Source: Bordetella parapertussis (lineage in GTDB: Bacteria; Pseudomonadota; Gammaproteobacteria; Burkholderiales; Casimicrobiaceae). Taken from it: 64,000 nucleotides of DNA. Below the pieces are notes generated by a model that ran no database searches, was not told the DNA's origin, and saw only the letters and a program-made list of their open reading frames with translations. Where the stretch lies: NCBI GenBank assembly GCA_943331295.2, contig CALQLA020000002.1, positions 97,045-161,044 of the forward strand, written 5' to 3'. Every line of letters begins with the position of its first letter. Position 1 is the stretch's first letter. Positions 10,301 to 18,083 of the stretch are shown here, piece after piece. Made by a program: the position numbers and the translations under genes.

Positions 10301-11241
10301 CCCGCGAGGATACCTTCCGCGAGGACATGCAACGCAGCGCGATCGTCGGCGACGCCCCGCCGCCCGTGCCGCCCGTGCCACCCGTGCCACCCGTGGCACG
10401 ACTAGCGGCACGGGCGGCGCCCGCGGCCGGCACCATGCACGCGTTCCCGCGCGGCGCCGAGGTCGGCACCTTCCTGCACGACCTCCTCGAATGGGCGGCG
10501 ACGACGGGCTTCGCCGAGGTCGCCGCCCGCGACGACCTGCTGCGCGACACGATCGCGCGGCGGTGCGCGCGGCGCGGCTGGGATGCCTGGATCGACCCGA
10601 TGACGGCGTGGGCCAGGGCGTTCCTGACCGTGCCTTTCCCGCTGCCGGTGGGTACGACGGCCGCCGCCGCGACCGGTGGGGCGGCCCCCGCGACGACCTT
10701 CAGCCTCGCCACGGTCGCTCAGGCCGTGCCCGAGATGGAATTCTGGATCGCCGCCAGCAACGTCGATGCCGTCGCGATCGACCGCCTCGTCCGCCGGCAC
10801 ACCCTCGGCGGCGCCGCGCGGCCGGCGCTCGCACCGGCGCTCCTCAACGGCATGCTGAAGGGCTTCATCGATCTCGTCTTCCTGCACGAGGCCCGGTATT
10901 ACATCGCCGACTACAAGTCGAACTGGCTCGGCCCGGACGATGCCGCGTACTCCACCGTCGCGATGCGCGACGCGATTCTCGCCAACCGCTACGAACTGCA
11001 GTACGTGCTGTACGTGCTCGCGCTGCACCGGCTGCTCGCGGCCCGCCTGCCGGACTACGACTACGACCGCCACGTTGGCGGCGCCGTCTACCTGTTCCTG
11101 CGCGGCAGCGGCGCGCCGGGCGGTGGCGTCCACTTCGAGCGGCCGCCGAAGGCGCTGATCGAGACGCTGGATCGTGCGTTCCGGCACGACCCCGGGCGCG
11201 ATCCCGGTGCCGTCCCGCGCATCGGCGAGGTGCCCGCATGA
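7321..11241 (+). CDS. recB: Exodeoxyribonuclease V beta subunit RecB (helicase-nuclease)
   Basis: The 1306-residue protein is an SF1A 3'-5' helicase joined to a RecB-family nuclease. Walker A is EASAGTGKT (32-40). Motif II is LIDEFQDTD (418-426), motif III is IGDPKQAIYGFRGAD, motif V is VYKSKGLEYPLVF, and motif VI is LYVALTRARHATW. The nuclease domain has the conserved His in EVGTFLHDLLEW, then GFIDLVF and YYIADYKSN, which supply the Asp and Asp-x-Lys catalytic residues. The GTG start overlaps the recC stop as GTGA, with AAGGCGG just upstream. An in-frame ATG at 7333 is the alternative. A (Pro-Pro-Val)4 linker precedes the nuclease domain. The stop overlaps recD as ATGA, so the three subunits are translationally coupled. 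Confidence 0.95.
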   Translation: MSEPMPARRATAGSTASLDPLRFPLTGSQLIEASAGTGKTYTIAALYVRLVLRHGADGLRFARALTPPEILVVTYTEAATKELRDRIRARLAAAAEYFQRGNEAPAPDDDFLERLRREYPPAEWPAHAHRLQLAAEWMDEAAVSTIHGWCNRMLREHAFDSGSLFTQQLEADQGELFAETVRDYWRTFIAPLAPDAAAEVAQHWAGPAALQKRVQDLVGLLDSLQDAASRDAAASPAPAPMLRAALDERAATLAQLKAPWSEWVDELQAGLDAARAVKAFNGGRLKQNNYTAWLQAIAAWRDDPSALRPALTDTALARLSTAGMDEIWNKASSMPVPFDHPAFAALAQLDAELAALADSSADLLRHAAHWVATRFAALQEQRGEMGFDELLTRLDAALRGPNGRSLAARIREKFPVALIDEFQDTDPVQYRIFDAVYDVAANGADTALVLIGDPKQAIYGFRGADIYTYLAARHACGDRLHTLARNFRSTPAMVEAVNRCFGAAEDRVPGEGAFLFRGDTGNPIPFVRATANGRREAFTVDGAAPPGLTAWWLPAGPGDKPIGKEAFLADMAAACATGMVRLLQLGQAGRAVFAAAGRHPQLLRPRDMAVLVNTRFEADAIRAALAARGVRSVYLSDRDSVYAGAQAEEMQRWLAACASPDDGRLLRAALATATLGLSWTELDRLNRDEAEWERRVLQFRGYRQVWRRQGVLPMLRHLLQDFGVPARLQGAAAAHEAGERVLTDLLHLAELLQKAAAVQDGEQALIRHLALQRAATDKPGGSDDARLVRLESDADLVQVVTVYKSKGLEYPLVFLPFACTFRPVGADDVPLKVHDAEGRLHVLLTPDEQAAQRADRERLGEDLRKLYVALTRARHATWIGLAPTRDFERSAFAWLQNGGNGIAATAQGAALDAFVQGCPSMAAAAAPQPDGATFVPEDHGEARGAARVPARAAREHWWIASYSALEIAAAGTDMPLPVVDADAPAAPAHVADTAREDTFREDMQRSAIVGDAPPPVPPVPPVPPVARLAARAAPAAGTMHAFPRGAEVGTFLHDLLEWAATTGFAEVAARDDLLRDTIARRCARRGWDAWIDPMTAWARAFLTVPFPLPVGTTAAAATGGAAPATTFSLATVAQAVPEMEFWIAASNVDAVAIDRLVRRHTLGGAARPALAPALLNGMLKGFIDLVFLHEARYYIADYKSNWLGPDDAAYSTVAMRDAILANRYELQYVLYVLALHRLLAARLPDYDYDRHVGGAVYLFLRGSGAPGGGVHFERPPKALIETLDRAFRHDPGRDPGAVPRIGEVPA
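10360..10395 (+). repeat. Four 9-bp tandem repeats encoding (Pro-Pro-Val)4 inside recB
   Basis: Four consecutive copies of a CC(G/A)CCCGTG unit encode Pro-Pro-Val. They fall between the helicase core and the C-terminal nuclease domain of RecB, where E. coli RecB has a flexible tether. The array keeps the reading frame, so gain or loss of a unit would change only linker length. Confidence 0.8.
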
Positions 11242-13487
11242 TCCCCTGCCTGTCCGGACGGACGACTGCCCCGCTGCTGGCGGATGCCGGCAACGCCGCC
11301 GGCGCGGACGCGCACCACGCCGAATCCCGCGCGCGGATGCACGACCTGATCGCGCGATGGGCCGAACGCGGCTGGCTGCGCGAGCTCGACGCCGCATTCG
11401 CCGGCTTCCTCTGGCGCGAGGTACCCGAGGCCGATCCCTACCTGATCCTCGCCGCGGCGCTCGCCAGCCATCAGCTTGGCCGCGGACATGTCTGCCTCGA
11501 CCTCGACGCGACGTTCGCCGACCCCGGCCTCGCCCTCTCGCTGCCGCCCGAAGGCGCGCGCGACGGCGACGTCGCGGCGGACGACCTTCCCGGCCGGGTG
11601 CTGGGCCGCATCGACCGCGCGGCATGGCAGGCCGCGCTCGACTGCCCGCGCCTCGTCGGCACCGGCGCCGGCGACACGCCGCTCGTGCTGCGCGGCACGC
11701 GGCTGTACCTGCGCCGCTACTGGCAGTACGAGCGCGCGGTGCGGGCGGGCATCGATGCGCGAATCGCCCGGACGGCCGGGCCCGGCGGCACGGTTTCGGC
11801 GGCGGCGCTCCGCGCGACGCTCGACGTGCTGTTCCCGGCCTCGCCGGCGGATGCGAGCGGCACCGACTGGCAGAAGCAGGCCTGCGCGCTCGCCGCGCGC
11901 AGTGCCTTCGGCATCATCACCGGCGGCCCCGGCACCGGCAAGACCACCACCGTGGTCAAGCTGCTTGCGCTGCTGCAGACGCTGGCGCTGTCCGCCGGTG
12001 GGCCGGGCGACGCGCCGGCGCGCGCGCTGCGGATACGCCTCGCCGCGCCGACCGGCAAGGCGTCGGCCCGGCTCAACGAATCGATCGCGGGCGCCGTCGC
12101 GAACCTGGTGCTCGACGGCCTGCCCCACGCCGATGCGGTGCGCGCGTCGATCCCCACCGCGGTCGGCACGCTGCACCGGCTGCTGGGCGCGCGCCCGGAC
12201 ACGCGCCGCTTCCGGCACGACGCGCGCAATCCGCTGGCGCTCGACGTGCTGGTGATCGACGAAGCCTCGATGATCGACCTCGAGATGATGGCGGCCGTGC
12301 TGGCCGCGCTGCCCGCGAACAGCCGGCTCATACTGCTCGGCGACAAGGACCAGCTCTCGTCGGTCGAAGCCGGCGCGGTGCTGGGCGAACTCTGCGCGCG
12401 CGCTCGCGACGGCCACTACACGCCAGCCACCGCGGCATGGCTGCACAACGCCACCGGCAAGCCCGTCGCCGCCGCGCTGCAGGACCCCGCCGGCACCGCG
12501 CTCGACCAGGCGGTGGCGATGCTGCGCAGGAGCTACCGCTTCAAGGACGACAGCGGCATCGGGCAGCTCGCCGCGCGGGTCAATGACGGCCTCGCCGACG
12601 CCGCGCTTGCCCTCCTCGCCTATCCTGCGCGCGACCTGCAGTCGGTGCACCTGCACGGCGAGACGGACCCGGCGCTCGCAGGCCTCGTCACCGACGGCCA
12701 CGCCGATGCCGGCGGCACCCCCGGCGAGCCGCGCGCAACAAGGCACGGCTACCGGCACTGTCTTGAGGTGATGCGCGACGGCGAGCCGCCGGCCGGCGCG
12801 GACGCGGCCGCGATCGACGCCTGGGCCGGCGCCGTGCTCGATGCCCGCAACCGCTTCCAGCTGCTCTGCGCACTGCGGCGCGGCGCGTGGGGCGTGGAGG
12901 GACTCAACCAGCGCATCGCGCGCGTCCTGCACGCGGCGAAACTGATCGGCGCCGCCGAAGGCTGGTACCCGGGCCGCCCGGTGCTGGTCACGCGCAACGA
13001 CTACGCGCTGGGGCTGATGAACGGCGACCTCGGCATCGCGCTGGCGTTGCCGGACGCGACACGGGACCCGGCGGCCCGGACGCTGCGCGTCGCCTTCCGC
13101 GCCGGCGACGGGACGAACGGCATCAAGTGGGTGCTGCCGAGCCGCCTGCAGGCGGTGGAGACCGTCTACGCGATGACGGTCCACAAGGCGCAGGGGTCGG
13201 AGTTCGAGCACGCGGCACTGGTGCTGCCCGACCGGATGAATCCCATCCTGACGCGCGAACTGCTCTACACCGCCATCACCCGCGCCAGGCGGTTCCTGAC
13301 GATCGCGAATGCCGGCGACGACACGCTGGTCCGCGACACCGTGGCGCGCAGGGTGCTGCGGGCGAGCGGGTTGCTGGAGGACGCCGGCGTGGAAACCGGA
13401 GCCCCGTTCGCCGGGCTACCAATGCTCGTCCTGCGGTCAGGCGGGAGCGCGCCGCCTAGCGCCCCTTGGGCGGCGGGGCGTGGGTGA
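11238..13487 (+). CDS. recD: Exodeoxyribonuclease V alpha subunit RecD
   Basis: At 749 residues it is longer than E. coli RecD (about 610). It is an SF1B 5'-3' helicase. Walker A is GGPGTGKT (229-236), motif II is VIDEASMIDLEMM (about 338-350), and the C-terminal helicase motifs are MTVHKAQGSEFEHA and ELLYTAITRARRFL. RecD drives the 5' strand and sets Chi-regulated nuclease behaviour in RecBCD. Its ATG overlaps the recB stop (ATGA). The last 32 bases overlap, tail to tail, the end of the minus-strand M16 peptidase gene, leaving no room for a separate terminator. Extra length lies partly in an insertion between the helicase motifs, around residues 390-570. Confidence 0.93.
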   Translation: MIPCLSGRTTAPLLADAGNAAGADAHHAESRARMHDLIARWAERGWLRELDAAFAGFLWREVPEADPYLILAAALASHQLGRGHVCLDLDATFADPGLALSLPPEGARDGDVAADDLPGRVLGRIDRAAWQAALDCPRLVGTGAGDTPLVLRGTRLYLRRYWQYERAVRAGIDARIARTAGPGGTVSAAALRATLDVLFPASPADASGTDWQKQACALAARSAFGIITGGPGTGKTTTVVKLLALLQTLALSAGGPGDAPARALRIRLAAPTGKASARLNESIAGAVANLVLDGLPHADAVRASIPTAVGTLHRLLGARPDTRRFRHDARNPLALDVLVIDEASMIDLEMMAAVLAALPANSRLILLGDKDQLSSVEAGAVLGELCARARDGHYTPATAAWLHNATGKPVAAALQDPAGTALDQAVAMLRRSYRFKDDSGIGQLAARVNDGLADAALALLAYPARDLQSVHLHGETDPALAGLVTDGHADAGGTPGEPRATRHGYRHCLEVMRDGEPPAGADAAAIDAWAGAVLDARNRFQLLCALRRGAWGVEGLNQRIARVLHAAKLIGAAEGWYPGRPVLVTRNDYALGLMNGDLGIALALPDATRDPAARTLRVAFRAGDGTNGIKWVLPSRLQAVETVYAMTVHKAQGSEFEHAALVLPDRMNPILTRELLYTAITRARRFLTIANAGDDTLVRDTVARRVLRASGLLEDAGVETGAPFAGLPMLVLRSGGSAPPSAPWAAGRG

Positions 13488-14754
13488 CCAGCGCCGCGAC
13501 CCTCTCCTCCACCCCCCTGGGGATCCGGCCGGCCATCGCCACTGCGGCGCCGGTGCCCAGCATTCGCGCGAACTCGTCGCGCACCGCGTCCGGGCTGACC
13601 GCCGCGATGCCGGCCATCAGCTCGTCGCGCGAGCGCACGCGGCCGAACGCGAAGAGGTCGAGGGCGGCGAACTCCAGCCGCTGCGCCGGCACCTCCTGCG
13701 TGCACAGGCTGCGCACGAGGATCTGGTTGCGCGCGCGCTCGAGGCCGACGGGATCGGTAGCCTCGGCGTGCTCGCGCAAGAGCCGCGTGACCTCGACGAA
13801 GTACTCGTCGAGGTGCTCCGGCATCGTCGATGCCTCTATGACGAACTGGCCGCAGAAATCCGTCACGTCGGTCGAGCAGTCCGCATGGTAGACGAGCCCG
13901 CGCCGCTCGCGGACCTGGTCGAGCAGCGGCGAGCTCATGCCTTCGCCGAACAGGGCGGCGGCAACGATCGCTCCCCGGTAGTCGGCGAGGAGTCCCGGGG
14001 TCGGAAAGCCGAGCACGACGTGGGCCTGGCTGCAGCCGGCCATCCGGCGGATCCGGGTGCCGCCGACGTAGGCCGGCGCCGTGACCCGGTTCTCGCTGCC
14101 GCGCGGCATGTCGCCGAACGCCGCCTCGGCCGCGGCGACCATCCGGTCGGCATCGACGTTGCCCGCGACGCCGACGACGATGTTGGCACCCGTATACTGC
14201 CGCTCGACGTAGGCGACCAGCTCGGCCCGCGTGAAGCGGCGGATGTTCGCGCGGCTGCCGATCACCGGACGGCCCGCCGCATGCTCGCCATAGCAGGCCT
14301 TGTCGAACAGCCGGAATGCCGTCGACAGCGCGTCGTCCTCCTCCTCGGTGAACTCGTGCAGGATCACCTGCCGCTCGCGCTCGACCTCGGCCTCGGGAAA
14401 CGTGCTCTCGCGCACGATGTCGCCCAGCATCCGCACGAAAGCGCCGGCGTCCGCCGCGAGCCCGCGCATGTGGAACGCCGTGTGGTTCCGGTCGGTGTGG
14501 GCATTGACCTCGGCGCCCAGGCGCTCGGCGTCGAGATTGATCTGCTGGCAGTCGCGCGTGCGCGTGCCCTTGAAGGCCATGTGCTCGATGAAGTGGCTGA
14601 TGCCGCTGGCGCGCGCGGTCTCGTGCTGGCTGCCGCTTTTCACGAACACGCTGACCGCCGCCGTGGCCAGGTGCGGAAGGCGCAGCACGACCACGCGCAC
14701 GCCGTTGCCGAGGGTCGCGACGGACGTGTCCGGATCGCTCGCGTGGCGGGTCAT
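13456..14754 (-). CDS. M16 (insulinase/processing peptidase) family zinc metalloprotease
   Basis: The 432-residue protein carries the inverted zinc site HFIEH at residues 54-58 (His54, Glu57, His58). Downstream it has an acidic segment with the second zinc-ligand Glu, as in single-domain M16B peptidases. The order is an N-terminal LGNGVRVVV strand, the HxxEH helix, EVNAHTDRNHTAFH, then the C-terminal inactive-type half. No signal peptide is evident from the chosen ATG at 14754; a longer open frame upstream is Arg-rich and unlike any M16 N-terminus. It overlaps the 3' end of recD by 32 bases on the opposite strand. Its substrate cannot be told from sequence. Its own upstream region holds paired DnaA boxes. 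Confidence 0.85.
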   Translation of the reverse strand: MTRHASDPDTSVATLGNGVRVVVLRLPHLATAAVSVFVKSGSQHETARASGISHFIEHMAFKGTRTRDCQQINLDAERLGAEVNAHTDRNHTAFHMRGLAADAGAFVRMLGDIVRESTFPEAEVERERQVILHEFTEEEDDALSTAFRLFDKACYGEHAAGRPVIGSRANIRRFTRAELVAYVERQYTGANIVVGVAGNVDADRMVAAAEAAFGDMPRGSENRVTAPAYVGGTRIRRMAGCSQAHVVLGFPTPGLLADYRGAIVAAALFGEGMSSPLLDQVRERRGLVYHADCSTDVTDFCGQFVIEASTMPEHLDEYFVEVTRLLREHAEATDPVGLERARNQILVRSLCTQEVPAQRLEFAALDLFAFGRVRSRDELMAGIAAVSPDAVRDEFARMLGTGAAVAMAGRIPRGVEERVAALVTHAPPPKGR

Positions 14755-14937
14755 CGGGGTGGGCGTGCGTTCATCATCGAGGCACGGAGGGTACCATTCC
14801 GCCGCCGCGGGCCGCATGTCGCACGTCGCGACGGCCTGGCGGGAAGGCCGCCGCCGGCGCTTCCCGCACGCTGCTCGAAAGCGAGTCACTGCCCTGGAAG
14901 CGAGGCGCGGCGCGCGTTTTCGGCCGACGGCACACGT

Positions 14938-14962
14938 GTTATCCACAGCAATTGTGGATAAC
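14938..14962. promoter_or_regulatory. Pair of perfect, inverted DnaA boxes upstream of the M16 peptidase gene
   Basis: The arms GTTATCCACA (14938-14947) and TGTGGATAAC (14953-14962) are exact reverse complements around the spacer GCAAT. Each arm contains TTATCCACA, a perfect match to the strong DnaA-box consensus TTATNCACA. They lie in the 273-base gap between the aidB-like gene and the M16 gene, 184 bases upstream of the latter. DnaA-dependent control or a DnaA-titrating site is inferred. No AT-rich unwinding element is visible, so this is not obviously an origin. Confidence 0.6.
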
Positions 14963-15027
14963 GAACCGCACGCCGGCGGTGTGCCGTCGCCGGCTTCACG
15001 GCGACGGTGTCCGGCCCTCGCCTGCGA

Positions 15028-16746
15028 CTAGCGCAGCACCTGCGCCCGTTCGACGATTGCGTCGGCCTGTGCCTTCGACACGGCGACCCCCATCGTGCCG
15101 AACATCGTGCCCCAGTTCCCCGCGGGTCCGCCGAGGCGCGTGGCGGTGAAGGCATCGACGACTTCCGCCGTCGAATGCCGGATCAGCTCGGCGCCCTGGA
15201 TCGCGCGGGCCAGCGCCTCGGTCGCGGGACGCGCGAAATACTCGTCCGCCATCATGCCGTCGACGAGCGGCCCGAGGCTCGCGACGAAACGGTCGAAGCG
15301 CGCGTCCTGCCCGCGGACGTCGTCGAACTCCGCCATCAGCGCGTCCCGGCAGTCGGGGCTCCTGGAGAGCGCGCGCCGGACGTCCATGCACATCATGTTC
15401 GCGGTGCCCTCCCACACGCTATTGAGCGGCGCCTCGCGATAGATGCGGGCCATCGGATTCTCCTCGATGAAGCCGTTGCCGCCGTGGCACTGCAGCGCCT
15501 CGTTGGCGATCGCCGGCGCGCGCGAGCAGTTGAAGTACTTGGCGATCGGCGTGGCCACGCGCGCGAACGCCGTCTGCCGCGCGTCCGTCCCGAGGTGATC
15601 CGTTGCCTTCGCGACACGCAGCGCCATCAGCGTCGCGGCCTCGACCTCGACCGCCATGTCCGCGAGCGCGTTGGCCATCATCGGCAGCTTCGACAACGGC
15701 ATGCCGAAGCCGCGGCGCGTGGTGGTGTGGGTGAGCGCCAGCGTCAGCGCCTGACGCATCAGGCCGGCCGAGCCGACGGCGAAGTCCAGGCGCGTCAGGT
15801 GCGAGTGCGAGAGTATCTCGCGAATGCCGGCACCCTCGGCACCGACGCGGATGGCCAGCGTGCCGAGGAATTCCACTTCGCTGGAGGCGTTGGACCGGTT
15901 GCCGGCCTTGTCCTTCAGCCGCTGGATGAAGAACCGGTTCCACCGGCCGTCGGGCAGCGTGCGCGGCAGGAAGAAGCAGGTGATCCCGCCCGCCACCTTC
16001 GCCAGCGTGAAGAAGCCGTCCGACTGCGGGACCGAGCAGAACCACTTGTGGCCGGTCAGCTCGTACCAGTGCGCAGTGGCGCCATGATAGCCGTCCGAAT
16101 GCGAGAACACCGCGGTGGTCTGGGTTTCGCGCAGGTCCGAGCCGCCCTGCTTCTCGGTCATCGCATAGCCGACCACGATCCCGGGCTTGTCCGCGACCTC
16201 GCGCCGGCTGAATTCGTAGTGCGGCGCCCGCACCTTCCGCTCCCAGATCGAGAGCGCCGGCTCCGCGACGAAGCCCGCGTGCGCGGCGTACGCCATGCCG
16301 GTGGGGCAGCCGGTCCCGTGCTCCACCTGGTTCCACAGGTAGGCAAGGACGGCGCGTGCGTAGTGGCCCTGCGGCCCGTGCCCGTTCCAGGCGAGCGACG
16401 GCACCTCGTGCCGCCATGCGAGCGACATCAGCTCGTGCCACGCCGGATGAAACTCGACCCAGTCGATCCGGTTGCCGTAGCGGTCGTGGGTCTTCAGTTC
16501 GGGCAGGTGGCGGTTGGCGAGCCGGGCGAGTTCCTGCACGCCTTCGTCGCCGGCCAGCCGGCCCAGCGCGCTACAACGCTCCGCGGCCCACGGCGCCTCG
16601 CGCCGGATCGCTGCGGTGAGCACCGTGTCGCCGTCGAAGGCGTTGCAGCCGGCGGCCGGGGCCGCCTGGTTGCGCACCGAATGCGTCGCGTAGCGGTCGG
16701 GCTCCTGCGTCGGCTGCACGGGGGCTGCGGTGAGGGGTGCGTTCAT
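15028..16746 (-). CDS. AidB-like acyl-CoA dehydrogenase family protein
   Basis: This 572-residue flavoprotein is longer than catabolic acyl-CoA dehydrogenases (about 380-400) and matches the AidB/isovaleryl-CoA dehydrogenase-like branch (about 540-590). Support comes from YAMTEKQGGSDLRETQT (FAD-binding middle domain), FFIQRLKDKAGNRSNASSEVEF, ALQCHGGNGFIEENPMARIY and NSVWEGTANMMCMDV near the C-terminus, all typical of that branch. AidB itself belongs to the adaptive response to DNA alkylation, but many relatives act as ordinary dehydrogenases, so a role in repair here is only a possibility. The gene starts inside the stop of an upstream TetR gene (ATGA overlap) and is therefore almost certainly cotranscribed with and controlled by it. 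Confidence 0.8.
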   Translation of the reverse strand: MNAPLTAAPVQPTQEPDRYATHSVRNQAAPAAGCNAFDGDTVLTAAIRREAPWAAERCSALGRLAGDEGVQELARLANRHLPELKTHDRYGNRIDWVEFHPAWHELMSLAWRHEVPSLAWNGHGPQGHYARAVLAYLWNQVEHGTGCPTGMAYAAHAGFVAEPALSIWERKVRAPHYEFSRREVADKPGIVVGYAMTEKQGGSDLRETQTTAVFSHSDGYHGATAHWYELTGHKWFCSVPQSDGFFTLAKVAGGITCFFLPRTLPDGRWNRFFIQRLKDKAGNRSNASSEVEFLGTLAIRVGAEGAGIREILSHSHLTRLDFAVGSAGLMRQALTLALTHTTTRRGFGMPLSKLPMMANALADMAVEVEAATLMALRVAKATDHLGTDARQTAFARVATPIAKYFNCSRAPAIANEALQCHGGNGFIEENPMARIYREAPLNSVWEGTANMMCMDVRRALSRSPDCRDALMAEFDDVRGQDARFDRFVASLGPLVDGMMADEYFARPATEALARAIQGAELIRHSTAEVVDAFTATRLGGPAGNWGTMFGTMGVAVSKAQADAIVERAQVLR

Positions 16747-17429
16747 GGGTGCCTCCTGGCGGTTGCGGTGGATGGTTTGAGGCGCGATACGCCGGCGCGG
16801 GGCAGCGTCACCGCCGCGCAGCAGAGATCCGCGATGTCGGCGGCGAGCGTGCGCACGGCTTCCGCGTTCCTGATCGCGTTTCCGAAATCGGCATTCAGCG
16901 GCGAGAGCGGGCCGATCAGACCCTCCATGAATCCGCCGACGATGACGGTCGCCGCGATGCTCGCGTCGAGGTTCGCGCGCAACGCGCCGGACGCCTGCCC
17001 GTCGCGGACGATGCGCATGATCGCCTTGCTGACGGCGTGCCGGTAGGCGAGGCGCGCGCGGTCGATCTCCGGATCGCAGGGCTCGGCGATGAGGGCATAC
17101 GCGAGGCGCCGGTTGCGCATCGCGCGCTCGACGAACGCGGCGACGGCCGCGTGCAGGCGCCGCGGCGCGGGCTCCGGGCCGCCGGCGATCGCGTCGAGGA
17201 CATCGACCTCCCGCTGCGACACGGTCGACAGCACCTCGACGAACAGCTCCGCCTTCGACGGAAAGTAGCGGTAGACGGTGCCGGTGGCCACGCCCGCCGC
17301 CGCCGCGACATGGCTCACCTGCGCCGCGGGCCAGCCGCCCTCGCCCACCAGCGCCCGCGCGGCGGCGAGGATGCGCTTGCGGTTGCCGGCGAGACGCGCC
17401 TCGACGCCGTCAGTCTTGCGGTAGGCCAT
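16743..17429 (-). CDS. TetR/AcrR family transcriptional repressor
   Basis: The 228-residue protein has a TetR-type DNA-binding domain at its N-terminus. NRKRILAAARALVGEGGW is followed by the helix-turn-helix with VSHVAAAAGVATGTVYRYF, then the SKAELFVEVL segment. The rest is the helical ligand-binding and dimerisation domain. It is the first gene of a two-gene operon with the AidB-like dehydrogenase. Two perfect TGAA-N6-TTCA palindromes lie 8-43 bases before its start, so autorepression is likely. An acyl-CoA or fatty acid inducer is a reasonable guess from the partner gene, not something seen. No clear ribosome-binding sequence precedes the ATG; the operator occupies that space. Confidence 0.88.
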   Translation of the reverse strand: MAYRKTDGVEARLAGNRKRILAAARALVGEGGWPAAQVSHVAAAAGVATGTVYRYFPSKAELFVEVLSTVSQREVDVLDAIAGGPEPAPRRLHAAVAAFVERAMRNRRLAYALIAEPCDPEIDRARLAYRHAVSKAIMRIVRDGQASGALRANLDASIAATVIVGGFMEGLIGPLSPLNADFGNAIRNAEAVRTLAADIADLCCAAVTLPRAGVSRLKPSTATARRHP

Positions 17430-17436
17430 GAAGAAG

Positions 17437-17472
17437 TGAATAGCAATTCATCTAGCGCTGAACTCTAGTTCA
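17437..17472. promoter_or_regulatory. Twin palindromic operators of the TetR-aidB operon
   Basis: Two 14-bp palindromes share the form TGAA-N6-TTCA: TGAATAGCAATTCA (17437-17450) and TGAACTCTAGTTCA (17459-17472). Their centres are 22 bp apart, two helical turns, so bound dimers would lie on the same face. An outer inverted repeat AAGAAGTGAA/TTCACTTCTT (17431-17440, 17469-17478) frames both. They sit just upstream of the TetR start codon. Confidence 0.65.
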
Positions 17473-17514
17473 CTTCTTGGTCGCGCGCAAGCGGCCCGCG
17501 GCACCCGTTGCGCC

Positions 17515-18027
17515 TCAGCCTGGCCGGCGCCTCGCGCCGACCGCGAGCCGCACCGCCGCCGCGATGTTGCCGCCGTCGCGCGCATGCACCGTGCAAAGCC
17601 GGCTGGGGTGGGGGCGGATGCCGACGCGCGCCAGGTCGAGCCGGTCGGCATCCCAGCATGCCAGGATCGCGGGCTCGCCGGTCGTGTGCCCGTCGCTGTG
17701 CAGCCGCATCGCCTCGCACAGGTGCTCGAACTCGTGGCCGGCGAGTTCGTCGATCACGCACTCGCGCCGCAATCGCACTGCGAAGTCCGCCGCCCGGCGC
17801 CCATGCTGCGGATCATGGCCGTCGTTGTGCCGCTGGCTGTCGTGCAGGAACGCGAACCATGCGAGCACGCTCGGATTGACGTCCACCGCCGTGGCCAGCG
17901 CGCGGCCGTGGAACCACACCCTGCTCCAGTGCGGCACGCCGTGGATGCCGTTGGCGTGATCGAGCCGGAACTGCGGGCGCACCACGCGCAGCGCCTTGTG
18001 GATGATCCGCCTGCAATCGTCGCGCAT
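17515..18027 (-). CDS. HD-domain-like putative metal-dependent phosphohydrolase
   Basis: From ATG 18027 the protein is 170 residues. It shows a His/Asp pattern like a small HD-fold hydrolase: VPHW with His33, LHDSQRHNDGHDPQHG with the His62-Asp63 pair and His71, a later HSDGH, and CWDADRLDL with Asp126 and Asp128. The last motif resembles the distal Asp of HD proteins, which normally closes the metal site. The open frame extends upstream of the ATG, but there it reads as low-complexity Arg/Ala and overlaps the next gene, so that extension was rejected. The substrate is unknown. It lies downstream of and in the same direction as a small conserved gene and upstream of the TetR operon. Confidence 0.7.
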   Translation of the reverse strand: MRDDCRRIIHKALRVVRPQFRLDHANGIHGVPHWSRVWFHGRALATAVDVNPSVLAWFAFLHDSQRHNDGHDPQHGRRAADFAVRLRRECVIDELAGHEFEHLCEAMRLHSDGHTTGEPAILACWDADRLDLARVGIRPHPSRLCTVHARDGGNIAAAVRLAVGARRRPG

Positions 18028-18083
18028 CCCTGACGCGTCCTGTTTGGCTGCCGTCGGACCGGCGATCTCCCCTCTGGCCCGAT

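Noticed and set aside
3893..10332. Very long open frames on the minus strand antisense to recC and recB (over 1100 and 1300 codons)
   Set aside because: They are low-complexity Arg/Ala/Gly/Val text with no motifs, and exist because stop codons are rare in antisense frames of G+C-rich genes. The plus-strand frames hold all RecC and RecB motifs.
14755..15027. Chromosomal or plasmid replication origin at the DnaA-box pair
   Set aside because: Only two boxes are seen, with no AT-rich unwinding region, iterons, dnaA, dnaN or partition genes.
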